A stretch of 64,000 nucleotides of DNA, taken from positions 1 through 64,000 of the forward strand of contig CAKVAX010000002.1 in NCBI GenBank assembly GCA_934725425.1, read 5' to 3'. A program made the translations under genes and the position numbers. Below the pieces are notes generated by a model. That model was not told the DNA's origin. It saw only the letters and a list, made by a program, of their open reading frames with translations, and made no database searches. How positions within the stretch are numbered: the first letter of the stretch is position 1; each line of letters starts with the position of its first letter. Source of the stretch: an uncultured Eubacteriales bacterium. Lineage in GTDB: Bacteria > Bacillota > Clostridia > Oscillospirales > Acutalibacteraceae. Shown piece by piece: positions 41,630 through 51,000 of this stretch.

Positions 41630-42385
41630 ATGAAAAATCTTATGTTTTATAAATCAATAATACGCATTTTTATGTTTTCTATGATTTTTTTTACTATGCG
41701 TTTTGATATAAATGCTTTCAATGGGTATACACATAAATATATCACTCGAAAGAGTCTTGAGAATATATCTGAATTTTATAGGGACGAAAAAGAATCAAAT
41801 GTTTTTAATAAGGCTGACGAGCATTATTGGGAAACTATCATAGAGTATAGTATTAAACCGGACGAAGATGAGGTCGAGGGCGCATATAAGTATCATTTTT
41901 ATAATTTTTTGACCGGCGAGAACTTTTTAAATGAAAAAGATTCTGCGCTGACCCGATTAACAAGCCATTTTGAAAGTGCTGTTAAAGAATATAAAAACGA
42001 TAACAAAAAAGGAGCTTTCCAAGAATTGGGAAGAAGCGTCCATTTTATGGAAGATTTAAATACACCTGTACATACAGTCTATAGTTCATTTAAAGATGCT
42101 ATTTTAAAATTTCCTCTGCATGTAATGTTTGAGAAAAAGTGTGACGAAATTTGCGATACGGTTAAACCAAAAACATTAAAAAAAAATATGGATTATTATA
42201 AAATAAATTCTTTAGACGCTATAGGGAAATCAAGCTCAGTACTTTCTGAGAATAATTTTTACGGGATGGAAGACAAAGATGATAAATTTTTCTACAAGAT
42301 AGCTTCTAATGCTATTTTAAATGCTCAGGATAGAGTAACCGGAATGTTATATAAATTTTTCATACAAGTACATAGTGACTGTTAA
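41630..42385 (+). CDS. secreted zinc-dependent phospholipase C-like protein
   Basis: 251 aa from ATG 41630 (AAGGAG 9 nt upstream). A signal peptide (residues 1-28) leads into a domain resembling the zinc-dependent phospholipase C/alpha-toxin family: after cleavage the sequence starts with FNGYTHKYIT (conserved His), has YKYHFYNF, and the hallmark GRSVHFMEDLNTPVHT (His, Asp, His zinc ligands). The usual N-terminal Trp1 ligand is replaced by another residue. There is no C-terminal PLAT/C2 domain, so membrane binding may be weaker. Activity on phospholipids is inferred from the family. Confidence 0.75.
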   Translation: MKNLMFYKSIIRIFMFSMIFFTMRFDINAFNGYTHKYITRKSLENISEFYRDEKESNVFNKADEHYWETIIEYSIKPDEDEVEGAYKYHFYNFLTGENFLNEKDSALTRLTSHFESAVKEYKNDNKKGAFQELGRSVHFMEDLNTPVHTVYSSFKDAILKFPLHVMFEKKCDEICDTVKPKTLKKNMDYYKINSLDAIGKSSSVLSENNFYGMEDKDDKFFYKIASNAILNAQDRVTGMLYKFFIQVHSDC

Positions 42386-42399
42386 AAGGAGGTTTATTT

Positions 42400-42954
42400 A
42401 TGAAATCTAGATGGCGTATATTTCCGGTAATATATCTTATGTTACTGATTTTTTTGTCGTGCGGTAGTTTTGTACAAGCAACCGAAATATCTGATGAAAT
42501 TTGTGTGGATAAAGAAGGAATTTTATCTCATTGCAAATTTCTGGAGGATGATATTGTTTGTGTTGAGAAATATAATTACTCTCCCGAAATCAAAAGAATC
42601 AAGATTCACAATCTGGTGGTTTACAGAAAAAAAATTGATGTGAATCGTAAGTACATAAAAATAGAAAATTCCAAGAATAAGCTCATAGCTTCGGGCAATT
42701 TTACGGTTTCTTTTACGTATGATAAAAAATCTTCCGTTAAATCTGAAGCAAAGATTAGAAACACCGCAAAAGGTTTGGGTGTATTAAAAATTTTTTCCGA
42801 AAAATTTTGTGACGACAATTTAGCTTTGGTTTCAACGAAATATATTGTATCTGAAAAAGGCTCGCTAAGTGAGTATAAATACTGGATGGATGGGCACTGT
42901 GACATAGGGTGTACAAGTAATGGAGAAATTATAATCAATAGTGATGTGCATTAG
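42400..42954 (+). CDS. exported protein, unknown (first of a pair)
   Basis: 184 aa with a signal peptide (residues 1-27, IYLMLLIFLSCGSFVQA; the LSCG part could be a lipobox). The mature part has YKKID...YIKIENSKNKLIASGNFTVSF, a beta-rich pattern, and a C-terminal CDIGCTSNGEI segment that resembles the next protein (CDSHGNIS). Preceded by AGGAGG. It appears to be a paralogous pair with the next gene. Confidence 0.6.
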   Translation: MKSRWRIFPVIYLMLLIFLSCGSFVQATEISDEICVDKEGILSHCKFLEDDIVCVEKYNYSPEIKRIKIHNLVVYRKKIDVNRKYIKIENSKNKLIASGNFTVSFTYDKKSSVKSEAKIRNTAKGLGVLKIFSEKFCDDNLALVSTKYIVSEKGSLSEYKYWMDGHCDIGCTSNGEIIINSDVH

Positions 42955-42975
42955 GTTTAAGGTGGTGAGTTTTAT

Positions 42976-43512
42976 ATGAAAAATATGATAAGTAAAATTG
43001 GGTTGTTTTTGACTTTATTTTCTTTTGGATTTAGTGCAAATGCTTTTTCTCCTTCTGAAGAATCCGATTGGCAAAAGCCCGATTTAGGCGAAGTTACACT
43101 TGCAACAGAGCTTTCAAAAATAAAATCATTGGATGATGGAATAATAAAAAAAGAAACTATTTCCAAATATTCTTATGATTATCCCAAAGATTTGAGAGGA
43201 AATTATAAATATATTACTGTTGTAACAAATTTGTCGTACTTTGAAGGCAAAAAAATTCTTGCAGATATTGTGTATGAATCTGATTTTAGATTTAATCCCG
43301 AACGCGAGATGTGTGAATGTTTGAGTTCTACTTGTTGTTATGAATGCAAAGATTCTGCAAAAGTGGAAGCTTTCACAAGAAGAAAAAACGAGACATTATC
43401 CAAAGGTTCCAGCACTATAAAAAATAAGTTTAGAAACGGATATACCACATATGAAGATATAGAATATGATTTAAAATGCGATAGTCATGGTAATATAAGT
43501 GCAGATGAATAA
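42976..43512 (+). CDS. exported protein, unknown (second of a pair)
   Basis: 178 aa with a signal peptide (residues 1-24, GLFLTLFSFGFSANA). Cysteines occur as CECLSSTCCYEC (residues 114-125) and CDSHGN at the end. It shares length, order and weak sequence with the previous gene, so they may be paralogues. Function unknown. AAGGTGGTG precedes the start. Confidence 0.6.
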   Translation: MKNMISKIGLFLTLFSFGFSANAFSPSEESDWQKPDLGEVTLATELSKIKSLDDGIIKKETISKYSYDYPKDLRGNYKYITVVTNLSYFEGKKILADIVYESDFRFNPEREMCECLSSTCCYECKDSAKVEAFTRRKNETLSKGSSTIKNKFRNGYTTYEDIEYDLKCDSHGNISADE

Positions 43513-43533
43513 ATTTTTGAAAGAGGGATTAGT

Positions 43534-43881
43534 ATGAAAAAAATTGATGTAGTTTTTAATAAGTTATCCAGTGATAAAATTCTTTTGAATGAGTTTTTAA
43601 AGAAAACCACTCTAGATGAGATGTACAAATTTTGTCTGACCATAGACGACGGTATAACCAGAGAAGAATTTGACGAATATGTTTCGGAAGCTTTTGTAAA
43701 ATATAATAAATTCTTGGATAAGAAAATAGATGAATTGGATTTAGGAAATGTAAGTGGGGGAGTCTCTCCGGAAAATACTTTAATGGAGGCAATTTCGAAA
43801 GCAGTAAGAGGCGAGGGACTTGTCCATAAGCCGGTGGTACTTCCTGCTCCTATTTCAGATGAGTTTATTGTAAAACCTTGA
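43534..43881 (+). CDS. Nif11-like leader peptide (putative RiPP precursor)
   Basis: 115 aa. Residues 1-72 match the Nif11-type leader: FNKLSSDKILLNEFLKKTTLDEMYKF, GITREEFDEY, ending in LDLGNVSGG. The core after the Gly-Gly is 39 residues (VSPENTLMEAISKAVRGEGL and a proline-rich tail) without cysteine. No lanthionine synthetase, radical SAM enzyme or C39 transporter is adjacent, so it is an orphan precursor. It lies 21 bp after the exported protein gene, and probably belongs to the same transcript. Confidence 0.75.
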   Translation: MKKIDVVFNKLSSDKILLNEFLKKTTLDEMYKFCLTIDDGITREEFDEYVSEAFVKYNKFLDKKIDELDLGNVSGGVSPENTLMEAISKAVRGEGLVHKPVVLPAPISDEFIVKP

Positions 43882-43929
43882 ATTAATTGTTTATTTGATT
43901 TATAAAAATTTTATAGTGAATTTAAAATT

Positions 43930-43989
43930 ATGCAGTTGAACTAAATTATGCTTTTAGTGAATTTTTGTGTTTACAACTGCATTTTTTTA
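43930..43989 (+). terminator. terminator of the secreted-protein operon, overlapping the tRNA-Val promoter
   Basis: A 9-bp perfect stem (43930-43938 with 43974-43982) with a 35-nt loop, followed by seven T. The right arm overlaps the -35 box of the tRNA promoter. Confidence 0.6.
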
Positions 43990-43998
43990 TGCTATAAT
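43970..43998 (+). promoter_or_regulatory. promoter of tRNA-Val
   Basis: TTTACA (43970-43975), 17-bp spacer, TATAAT (43993-43998), 13 bp before the tRNA. Confidence 0.75.
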
Positions 43999-44011
43999 AA
44001 CACTTGTATCC

Positions 44012-44087
44012 GGACGTTTAGCTCAGCTGGTAGAGCATTCGCTTGACGTGCGAAAGGTCAGCGGTTCGAGCCCGTTAACGTCCACCA
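44012..44087 (+). tRNA. tRNA-Val (GAC)
   Basis: Cloverleaf with anticodon GAC in the loop TTGACGT, acceptor GGACGTT with AACGTCC, encoded CCA. Confidence 0.95.
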
Positions 44088-44109
44088 TATAAGTTTTTGA
44101 TTTTTTAAA

Positions 44110-44140
44110 GCTTCCGTATATATATGGAAGCTATATTTTT
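44110..44140 (+). terminator. terminator of tRNA-Val
   Basis: A near-palindrome (44110-44133), 7-bp core AGCTTCC with GGAAGCT extended by A-T pairs, followed by ATATTTTTG. Confidence 0.7.
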
Positions 44141-44157
44141 GCATTTAGGAGAATATC

Positions 44158-45444
44158 ATGAATTTTTATATTGTTACTTTTGGCTGTAAAGTTAATCAGT
44201 GTGAGTCTGATAAAATATCTTTTCTTATGACTGAAAAAGGATACACACTTAGTACATCTATCGAAGATGCCGACGTGATTATAGTTAATTCTTGTACCGT
44301 TACCGGTGAAAGTGACAGAAAGCTCAGGCAAACTATCCACAGAATAAAAAAATTAAATCCAAACTCTACAGTTTTGCTTACCGGATGTATGCCCCAAGCA
44401 TCACCCGAAGATGCAAAAAAGCTCGATGGAGTGGATATAATAGTAGGTAACGCCAAAAAATATTCAGTGACTGAGGAGCTTGAAAAGTTTTTCAAAAATA
44501 AAAATAAAATAATAGATGTTCCCTCGATAAATATTCAAAAAGAATTTCAAGATACTCTAAGCATGGACCCCTCAAGAAGATGCAGGGCATTTTTAAAAAT
44601 TGAAGATGGTTGTAATAGATTTTGCAGTTATTGCATAATTCCATATGCAAGAGGAAGGGTCCGTTCTTTGCCTTTAAGTAAAATAAAAAAAGATATTGAA
44701 AATTTAGCAAAAAGTGGCTATAAAGAAGTAGTCCTTGTAGGAATAAATCTCTTTTCTTACGGCGAGGACATTGATTGCGATATATCAGATGCAGTAAAAA
44801 CAGCATGTTCTGTCGAAGGTATAAAAAGAGTTAGGCTTGGGTCATTAGAACCTGATTTATTATCAGACGATTTGATAGAAAGATTATCACTTGAAAAAAA
44901 ATTATGCCCTCAATTTCACCTTTCTCTGCAAAGCGGTTCAGATAAAGTATTAAAATTGATGCGAAGAAAATATAATGTTAAAGAGTACATAAATGTTGTA
45001 GAAAAATTAAAAAACAAGTTTCCGAATGCCACTTTTACAACAGACCTTATGGTAGGGTTTACCGGTGAAACGGATTTGGATTTCCAAGAATCACTTGATG
45101 TTTTGAAAAATGTCGAATTTTTGAAAGTGCATGTATTCCCTTATTCGATTCGCCCCGGGACTTTAGCGGAAAAATTCAAAAATCCTGTCGATAAAAAAAC
45201 AAAGACAAATCGAGTGAAAGAAGCTATTGAATTTTCCGAAAAAATAAGTAAAATAGTTTTAAATAAATTTATAGGAAGTACATTAGATGTGTTGTACGAA
45301 ACAGTCAACTCCGAAGGAATGTATGAGGGTTATACCGAAAATTATATATATGTAAAAACCGCTTCCAAAACAGATATTCGCGGTAAAATACTTCCGACTA
45401 AAATAAATGAGATACAAGACAATTTTTGTCTGGGAAGTATTTAA
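44158..45444 (+). CDS. mtaB: tRNA (N6-threonylcarbamoyladenosine-C2)-methylthiotransferase
   Basis: 428 aa. Radical SAM methylthiotransferase with three N-terminal auxiliary-cluster cysteines (GCKVNQC, NSCTVTG, TGCMPQ), the radical SAM motif CNRFCSYC (CX3CX2C) and a C-terminal TRAM-like domain. Making ms2t6A37 in tRNA is the role of MtaB. GGAG precedes the ATG. Confidence 0.93.
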   Translation: MNFYIVTFGCKVNQCESDKISFLMTEKGYTLSTSIEDADVIIVNSCTVTGESDRKLRQTIHRIKKLNPNSTVLLTGCMPQASPEDAKKLDGVDIIVGNAKKYSVTEELEKFFKNKNKIIDVPSINIQKEFQDTLSMDPSRRCRAFLKIEDGCNRFCSYCIIPYARGRVRSLPLSKIKKDIENLAKSGYKEVVLVGINLFSYGEDIDCDISDAVKTACSVEGIKRVRLGSLEPDLLSDDLIERLSLEKKLCPQFHLSLQSGSDKVLKLMRRKYNVKEYINVVEKLKNKFPNATFTTDLMVGFTGETDLDFQESLDVLKNVEFLKVHVFPYSIRPGTLAEKFKNPVDKKTKTNRVKEAIEFSEKISKIVLNKFIGSTLDVLYETVNSEGMYEGYTENYIYVKTASKTDIRGKILPTKINEIQDNFCLGSI

Positions 45445-45501
45445 TAATATTTTTGACAATACTACTAAATGTTACTTAAAATTTTAAGGAGGATATTTAT
45501 A

Positions 45502-45834
45502 ATGGAAAAAATATTGAATTCAGAAAATTTTGAAAAGGAAGTTCTTTCTTCCGATGCTCCTGTAATAATCGATTTTTACGCTTCATGGTGCGGCCCGTGC
45601 AAAATGTTGGCTCCTGTATTGGAAAAAATCGAATCCAGATATTCCGATTCGTTAAAAATAAAAAAGATAGACATAGATGAATATCCCGACATTGCTTCTA
45701 AATACGAAATAATGTCTGTTCCGACATTAATGTTTTTTTCGGGAGATGAATTAATTCGCAGGGAAACAGGATTTTTACCCGAAGAAAAGTTAATCGAGAT
45801 AATAGAAAAAGATTTTTGTATAGCAAAAAAATAA
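45502..45834 (+). CDS. trxA: thioredoxin
   Basis: 110 aa from ATG 45502 (AAGGAGG 8 nt upstream). Active site WCGPC at residues 29-33, cis-proline in SVPTLMFF. It is the partner of the reductase encoded 19 bp downstream. Confidence 0.96.
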   Translation: MEKILNSENFEKEVLSSDAPVIIDFYASWCGPCKMLAPVLEKIESRYSDSLKIKKIDIDEYPDIASKYEIMSVPTLMFFSGDELIRRETGFLPEEKLIEIIEKDFCIAKK

Positions 45835-45853
45835 TTATTAAGTGTGGTAAATT

Positions 45854-46783
45854 ATGAAAGATGTTGTAATAATAGGAGCAGGGCCGGCAGGTTTGACAGC
45901 AGCAATATATGCTAGGAGAGCAGGACTTAGCGTTGATATTATAGAAAAAAATATTTACGGCGGTCAGACCGCAATAATAGATACCATCGAGAATTATCCT
46001 GGATTTAAAAAAATTTCCGGATTTGAATTTTCAACAGTATTACATGACCAAGTTAAAAATCTTGGCGCTGAATTTACATTCAGTCAAGTTAAAGAAGTAG
46101 ATTTTAGTGGCGTTGAAAAATATTTAACCATGTCAGACGGAAAAACTATTTCTGCATTATCGGTTGTAATAGCTAATGGTTTAAAGCGCAGAGAACTAGG
46201 ATGCCGCGGAGAAAAACAATTTTTAGGTAGGGGAGTATCTTACTGTGCGACGTGTGACGGTGCTTTTTTTAAAGATAAAACCGTTATAGTTGTCGGAGGA
46301 GGAAATACTGCCCTAGAAGACGCTCTTTACTTATCCAATATTTGCAAAAATGTTACACTTATAGTAAGAAAAAATCATTTTAGAGCTGAGAAAACTTTAA
46401 GTGATGCCGTCTTTGAAAAAGAAAACATCGATGTAAAATTCAACACCAATGTTAAAGAAATTTTGGGCGAAAAAGTTGTCAACAAAGTAGTTTTAAATTG
46501 TGAAGAAAACGAAGAAATTTTTTCTGTGGATGGTGTGTTTATCGCGGTGGGATATTATCCCGATAACGACATTTTCAAAGGTAAAATTAATATGGACGCT
46601 TCCGGGTACTTTATTGCCGGTGAGGATTGTAATACAAATATTCCGGGTGTATTTGTAGCCGGAGATTGTAGAGTAAAACCGCTCAGGCAAATAGCTACTG
46701 CAGTAGCTGACGGAGCTGTTGCCGGGAATGCGGCCGCTTCGTATATATCAACTCTTGTTTCGGTAAATAAATTAAAAATTTAA
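45854..46783 (+). CDS. trxB: thioredoxin reductase
   Basis: 309 aa flavoprotein. FAD-binding GAGPAGL at the N-terminus, redox pair CATC (Cys131, Cys134), NADPH-binding GGGNTALEDA near 153, and a C-terminal GDCRVKPLRQIATAVADGAVAG. It reduces the adjacent thioredoxin. Confidence 0.96.
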   Translation: MKDVVIIGAGPAGLTAAIYARRAGLSVDIIEKNIYGGQTAIIDTIENYPGFKKISGFEFSTVLHDQVKNLGAEFTFSQVKEVDFSGVEKYLTMSDGKTISALSVVIANGLKRRELGCRGEKQFLGRGVSYCATCDGAFFKDKTVIVVGGGNTALEDALYLSNICKNVTLIVRKNHFRAEKTLSDAVFEKENIDVKFNTNVKEILGEKVVNKVVLNCEENEEIFSVDGVFIAVGYYPDNDIFKGKINMDASGYFIAGEDCNTNIPGVFVAGDCRVKPLRQIATAVADGAVAGNAAASYISTLVSVNKLKI

Positions 46784-46790
46784 ATAAAAA

Positions 46791-46829
46791 AATCTCTGAG
46801 ACTATCGACTGTCTCGGAGATTTTTTTAT
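46791..46829. terminator. bidirectional terminator between trxB and the convergent membrane-protein gene
   Basis: A 12-bp stem with one G-U (46791-46802 with 46811-46822) with A runs on the left and T runs on the right. Confidence 0.8.
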
Positions 46830-47803
46830 TATTTAGCGCATTTTTTGCAAGGCGTCAAGCCTTTGGCTTGAGCTTCTGCCCAAGTTGTTTCTCGGGAGTT
46901 TTTCCCGCCGCAATTAGGATCAAAATGATATCTTTTGCCCTTGGGCGTGCAATATAGGTGAGTTCCGTGTGTGTTATTTGTGTTCGGCTTGGAATTTCCG
47001 CTTTGCTGGGATTTGTTGTTGGTACTATTGTCCGTTTTAGGTTTGGTTTCTTGCGTCTTTTGATAATTTTCCTGTGCAATAGTTTTCTCTTGCTGTGCGG
47101 TTTCTTCTTGAGAGGGTTCTTCGGCTTGAGAATCGTCCTCTTGGTCGTTTTCATCTTCGTATTTTTGACTGTCGGTTACTTTTACCAACACTCTATTACT
47201 TTCTATTTCATTTGGTGATTTTACAAATACCTCACATTCGCCCTCTGATTCGCTCTTTAACTGGAGTTTTAACTTCCCATTTTCATTTTGGCTTTCTGAT
47301 TTTTCCAAAAATGCCACGTCATCATTTGAAGAACATAATTCCAAATCTTGAATTTCAAAATTTTCCGGAGAAACTTCCAAAATTACTTCTTTGGAACTGT
47401 TTATTTCCATTTCTACTTCCGATTCGCTTAAATGCAAACTCTTAATTTCTGTTCCTTGATCGTCTTCGGGTTCGTCATTCTCCTCTAAATTTTCTTCAGT
47501 GACTATTGTTTCGGGCTCAGGGATAGTTTTTGAATTCATATTTGAATACCCGGAAATTAATGCCGATATCACCGCCGATATTACCGCCATTTTGTAAAAC
47601 ACTCCCGGAACTATTATCCTTATGTACTTTTTATATTTGGAATCAAAATTTTTGTAAATATGCGGGAACAAAGTTGCCCCGGCTAATACAATAAAAGTTC
47701 CTGTCAGCGGATTTAAACTTTTTATTGAAACTAATCCCATGGCTATAAAATATACCCCGATAATACACCACATAATTTCGTTGCTCCTTGGTTTTTTATT
47801 CAT
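46829..47803 (-). CDS. membrane protein with an acidic linker and a C-terminal Cys-cluster domain
   Basis: About 324 aa. GGAGGG lies 7 nt before ATG 47803, so I use that start. Three membrane segments (residues 8-80) are followed by a Ig-like beta domain (KSLHLSESEVEMEINSSKEV), a Glu/Gln/Ser-rich linker, and a C-terminal domain YCTPKGKRYHFDPNCGGKN then PCKKC, a small zinc- or disulfide-type fold common at the ends of Firmicute surface and nuclease proteins. Function unknown. Confidence 0.7.
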   Translation of the reverse strand: MNKKPRSNEIMWCIIGVYFIAMGLVSIKSLNPLTGTFIVLAGATLFPHIYKNFDSKYKKYIRIIVPGVFYKMAVISAVISALISGYSNMNSKTIPEPETIVTEENLEENDEPEDDQGTEIKSLHLSESEVEMEINSSKEVILEVSPENFEIQDLELCSSNDDVAFLEKSESQNENGKLKLQLKSESEGECEVFVKSPNEIESNRVLVKVTDSQKYEDENDQEDDSQAEEPSQEETAQQEKTIAQENYQKTQETKPKTDNSTNNKSQQSGNSKPNTNNTHGTHLYCTPKGKRYHFDPNCGGKNSRETTWAEAQAKGLTPCKKCAK

Positions 47804-47928
47804 CATCATCCCTCCGTTTAAATTATTGTCAGCCAAATTATATCATCTTTATTTACCATTATCAAGAATTTTAAAGTTAATATTTGTAAATAAAATATTA
47901 AAATAATTATTTTTTTGGATAAACATGG

Positions 47929-47957
47929 TTGAAACTTCACAAATTAAATGGTATAAT
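47929..47957 (+). promoter_or_regulatory. promoter of the 1821-aa surface protein
   Basis: TTGAAA (47929-47934), 17-bp spacer, TATAAT (47952-47957), 47 bp before the gene. Confidence 0.72.
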
Positions 47958-48003
47958 TGGTTTTAATCAAAAAATATAAAAATCTCACAAAATAAAAGAA
48001 CGG

Positions 48004-51000
48004 ATGTGTGAATTTATGTTAGATTCTAAAATTATAAAAAAATATTCTAAATTAGGACTATGGAGCAAAATTTTGCTGGTGGTGTTTTTTGCGGTAATGG
48101 TCGTCGGTGCTATCGTGGGCTATTTTTTGCACAACAATAACATTTACGCTCAACAACCGGCTGTCACGGATAAGGTGACCGTTACTTTCGCAGACAACGA
48201 TAATTTAGAAATGGTTGAAGGAATAACATGTTACGTTGAAAATACAGGAACTTTTATAACTCCGGATGCTGATGGCAACTGGTCATACCAAATCGAGAAA
48301 GGAAAAGAGTTATTTATAAAGGTTATACTTAAAAGTGATTATAATGATTGTGACGTTGCCTGTTATATAGAAGATGGGGAAAATCTCCTGGGAAAAGAAG
48401 GTGATCGATTCAAAGTAGGTACAATTAATGGTGATGTGACGGTTAATGTTAGTGTCTTTCAATCAAAAGAAGTTCCGGTTAAATTAGGCACAATAAACGG
48501 GAAAACCACAGATATGTCCCTTAGACAATTTGTTTCAAATATAGTTATAAGGACTACTCCGCTTAACTGGGGAGGCATCTGGAAGGAAACTGGTGAATTA
48601 ACAGACAATGATAAGATAAAGATTAGAGCAGGGAATAAGTCTGGTAAAGATATTATGAATAAATTTGAATTTACTATGGCGGATGAGCAGTTCAGTGTTA
48701 CGAATGTAACTTTTGTGTGGGATGATGGGAGAACAGAAGTAAAATCATTCGAGAAAGATAATATAATAAGGATTGGAACAGTCCCCAAAGAAATTCGAAT
48801 TAATTTAAAGGGTAATGATTACAAGGAACGTGCTGATTATACGTTTGAGAACAGCAATAGTAGTGTAAAGGAAGAGGTTTTTTTAAAGGGTAAATGTAAA
48901 GTTTTTACAGGCCCTGATGTGGTTAGGAATGACGGTAAGTGGGAAGTGGTGACAGGCACCCATGCTGAAATATTCCTCAAAGAAGGCTATACCATTTTGA
49001 AAAATAGTTTAGGGACTCATAGTGATAAGAGTGGATTGCCTTTCGAAGATGATTTACCGATAACACGTTCAGAAAAGAAACCTGACAAAGGTTCAGGGCA
49101 GGAATTCTTTATGAAAATAAATAAACCAAGAACAGATGGCGGAATTATATCGGTATATGTTGTCGGTGAAAATACTTTATACGATATCAATTTTACTTCT
49201 GGCACTAACTGCGATTTGGGTGACGGAGTACAATCTATTACCATCGGTGGGAGAGATACTGATAAAACAACCGAAACAATAGACAGTGAAGTAGTAACAA
49301 AATTTTCTACGGAAGCCATTTACGTAAAAGGCGATACATCCACAGAAGCTCTTGAAGTAAAAATTACTTTCAACTCCGGATATACTCTTAATACGTTAAA
49401 CGGAGATAACCAATATGATATAAATAATATTATGAATTTGGGTGCTACCCCAAAAGGCTTCTCCGTAACATTAGGTAGTAACGTGGAAGAAAAAAGAGAC
49501 GAAGGAGGAAATTATTCTTGTGAATTTGCTTTATCAATATCGCACGAAGGTGAGGATAAAAATCCAAAACTTGGAACAATTAGTTCCGCGCTGGCGCTAG
49601 TCCTTAGAGAATATACTATAAAATTTGTTCAAATTGATAAAGATGATAAAGAAGTTGAATACGACTACGGCAACCCTGTATTCTCGGTTTCAAAATCTAC
49701 CGAAAATACCAATAAGGAAATTGATGATTCCTATGAAACTAAAAAGGATTATATCAGAGTTTCAAGCTCAGCGGAGAGTCAAAACGTATACTTTGATATT
49801 ACTTTGGCTAACAACTATGCAGACTGTAAAGACAGTTTGACGTACACGTCTGATAACAAAAATTTTGAGGTTACTAAAGAGGGAAAAGGAGAAGATGCAA
49901 AGCTATATTTTAAAATATTACCAAATGCAGAAAAAAATATCACTGTAAAAATTGAAAACATAGAGCTTAATAAAATATACGTCCCCGAAACGATAGACCG
50001 AGATGACATTTTAAAGGAATATAATGTGGAGGTAAGCGCGACATTAAATGTTGCGGAAGACCAAGAATATATAGAAATAAATGGTAAAAAACACTATTGG
50101 TATTACGCAGAAGGAGATACACTGATTTATGATTTAAAAGGAAGCACAAGTTTTATAAACTGGGCAAAAGGTAAGTCCGCAAGTTCACTTTTTACAAATC
50201 CGTTTTTTAGGGACGGAAGGGTTCTTTATGACACGGATGACACTTCCGCTTCCGTAAAAATTACAAATTTTGATTCTTCAAAGATCCACTTTGTTGATGC
50301 AGATAATGGTGAAAAGTATAGAGTAATCAACGATACCCAGATACAAGGCCCTGCATTAAAGGAAGTGACCGCGCATTTTAGAATAGATAAAAGATACAAG
50401 GAGTTTTTTAATTTTATCAAAGCATTAAAAAAAGACAATGGCGCTTGGACCGTAGATGACCCTATATCCTGGAGCGATGAGATGGCTGGAGGACAAGTTG
50501 AAGCAAAAGTCGTTATTAAGTATCACATTCTTAGTGACGCTACTATGGATGAATTTGTTGGTCTTGAAGGAACCAGTGATGCAGACATAAGAACTGCTGT
50601 ATCCGGAATGAATGTACGACACGCTGATGCGAGTATGACAGAAGTTATGCCTGTAAGTACTGAAATTAATGAAGAAAAAATAGACGCTTTCCCCGAAGAA
50701 AAATACAAGCTTATAAATTTACAGTTTAAAGGAACTGTTTTGTACGACAAAAATATAAATGATTATTATTTTGACATTTTAAATATTGAGTATCCTAGTA
50801 ATACAGCCTATATCAATGTTCCAAACAACATGGCAACATTTGGCATTACAGACGGATTCTTAGATAGTAGCTGGAAAGCCGAAGACTTGGGCGGAGGAAA
50901 TCAAAGATTACAAGCAACTTATAACTATAATTCAAATATCTCATTTACAGTTCAGGCAAACTCCGGATACACTATCAGTGAAGTTAAGGACGAAATAAAA

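Noticed and set aside
46958..47445. Two plus-strand hydrophobic ORFs opposite the membrane protein gene
   Set aside because: Mirror frames of the Glu/Lys-rich linker; a charged linker read backwards gives Phe/Leu-rich frames. No ribosome sites.
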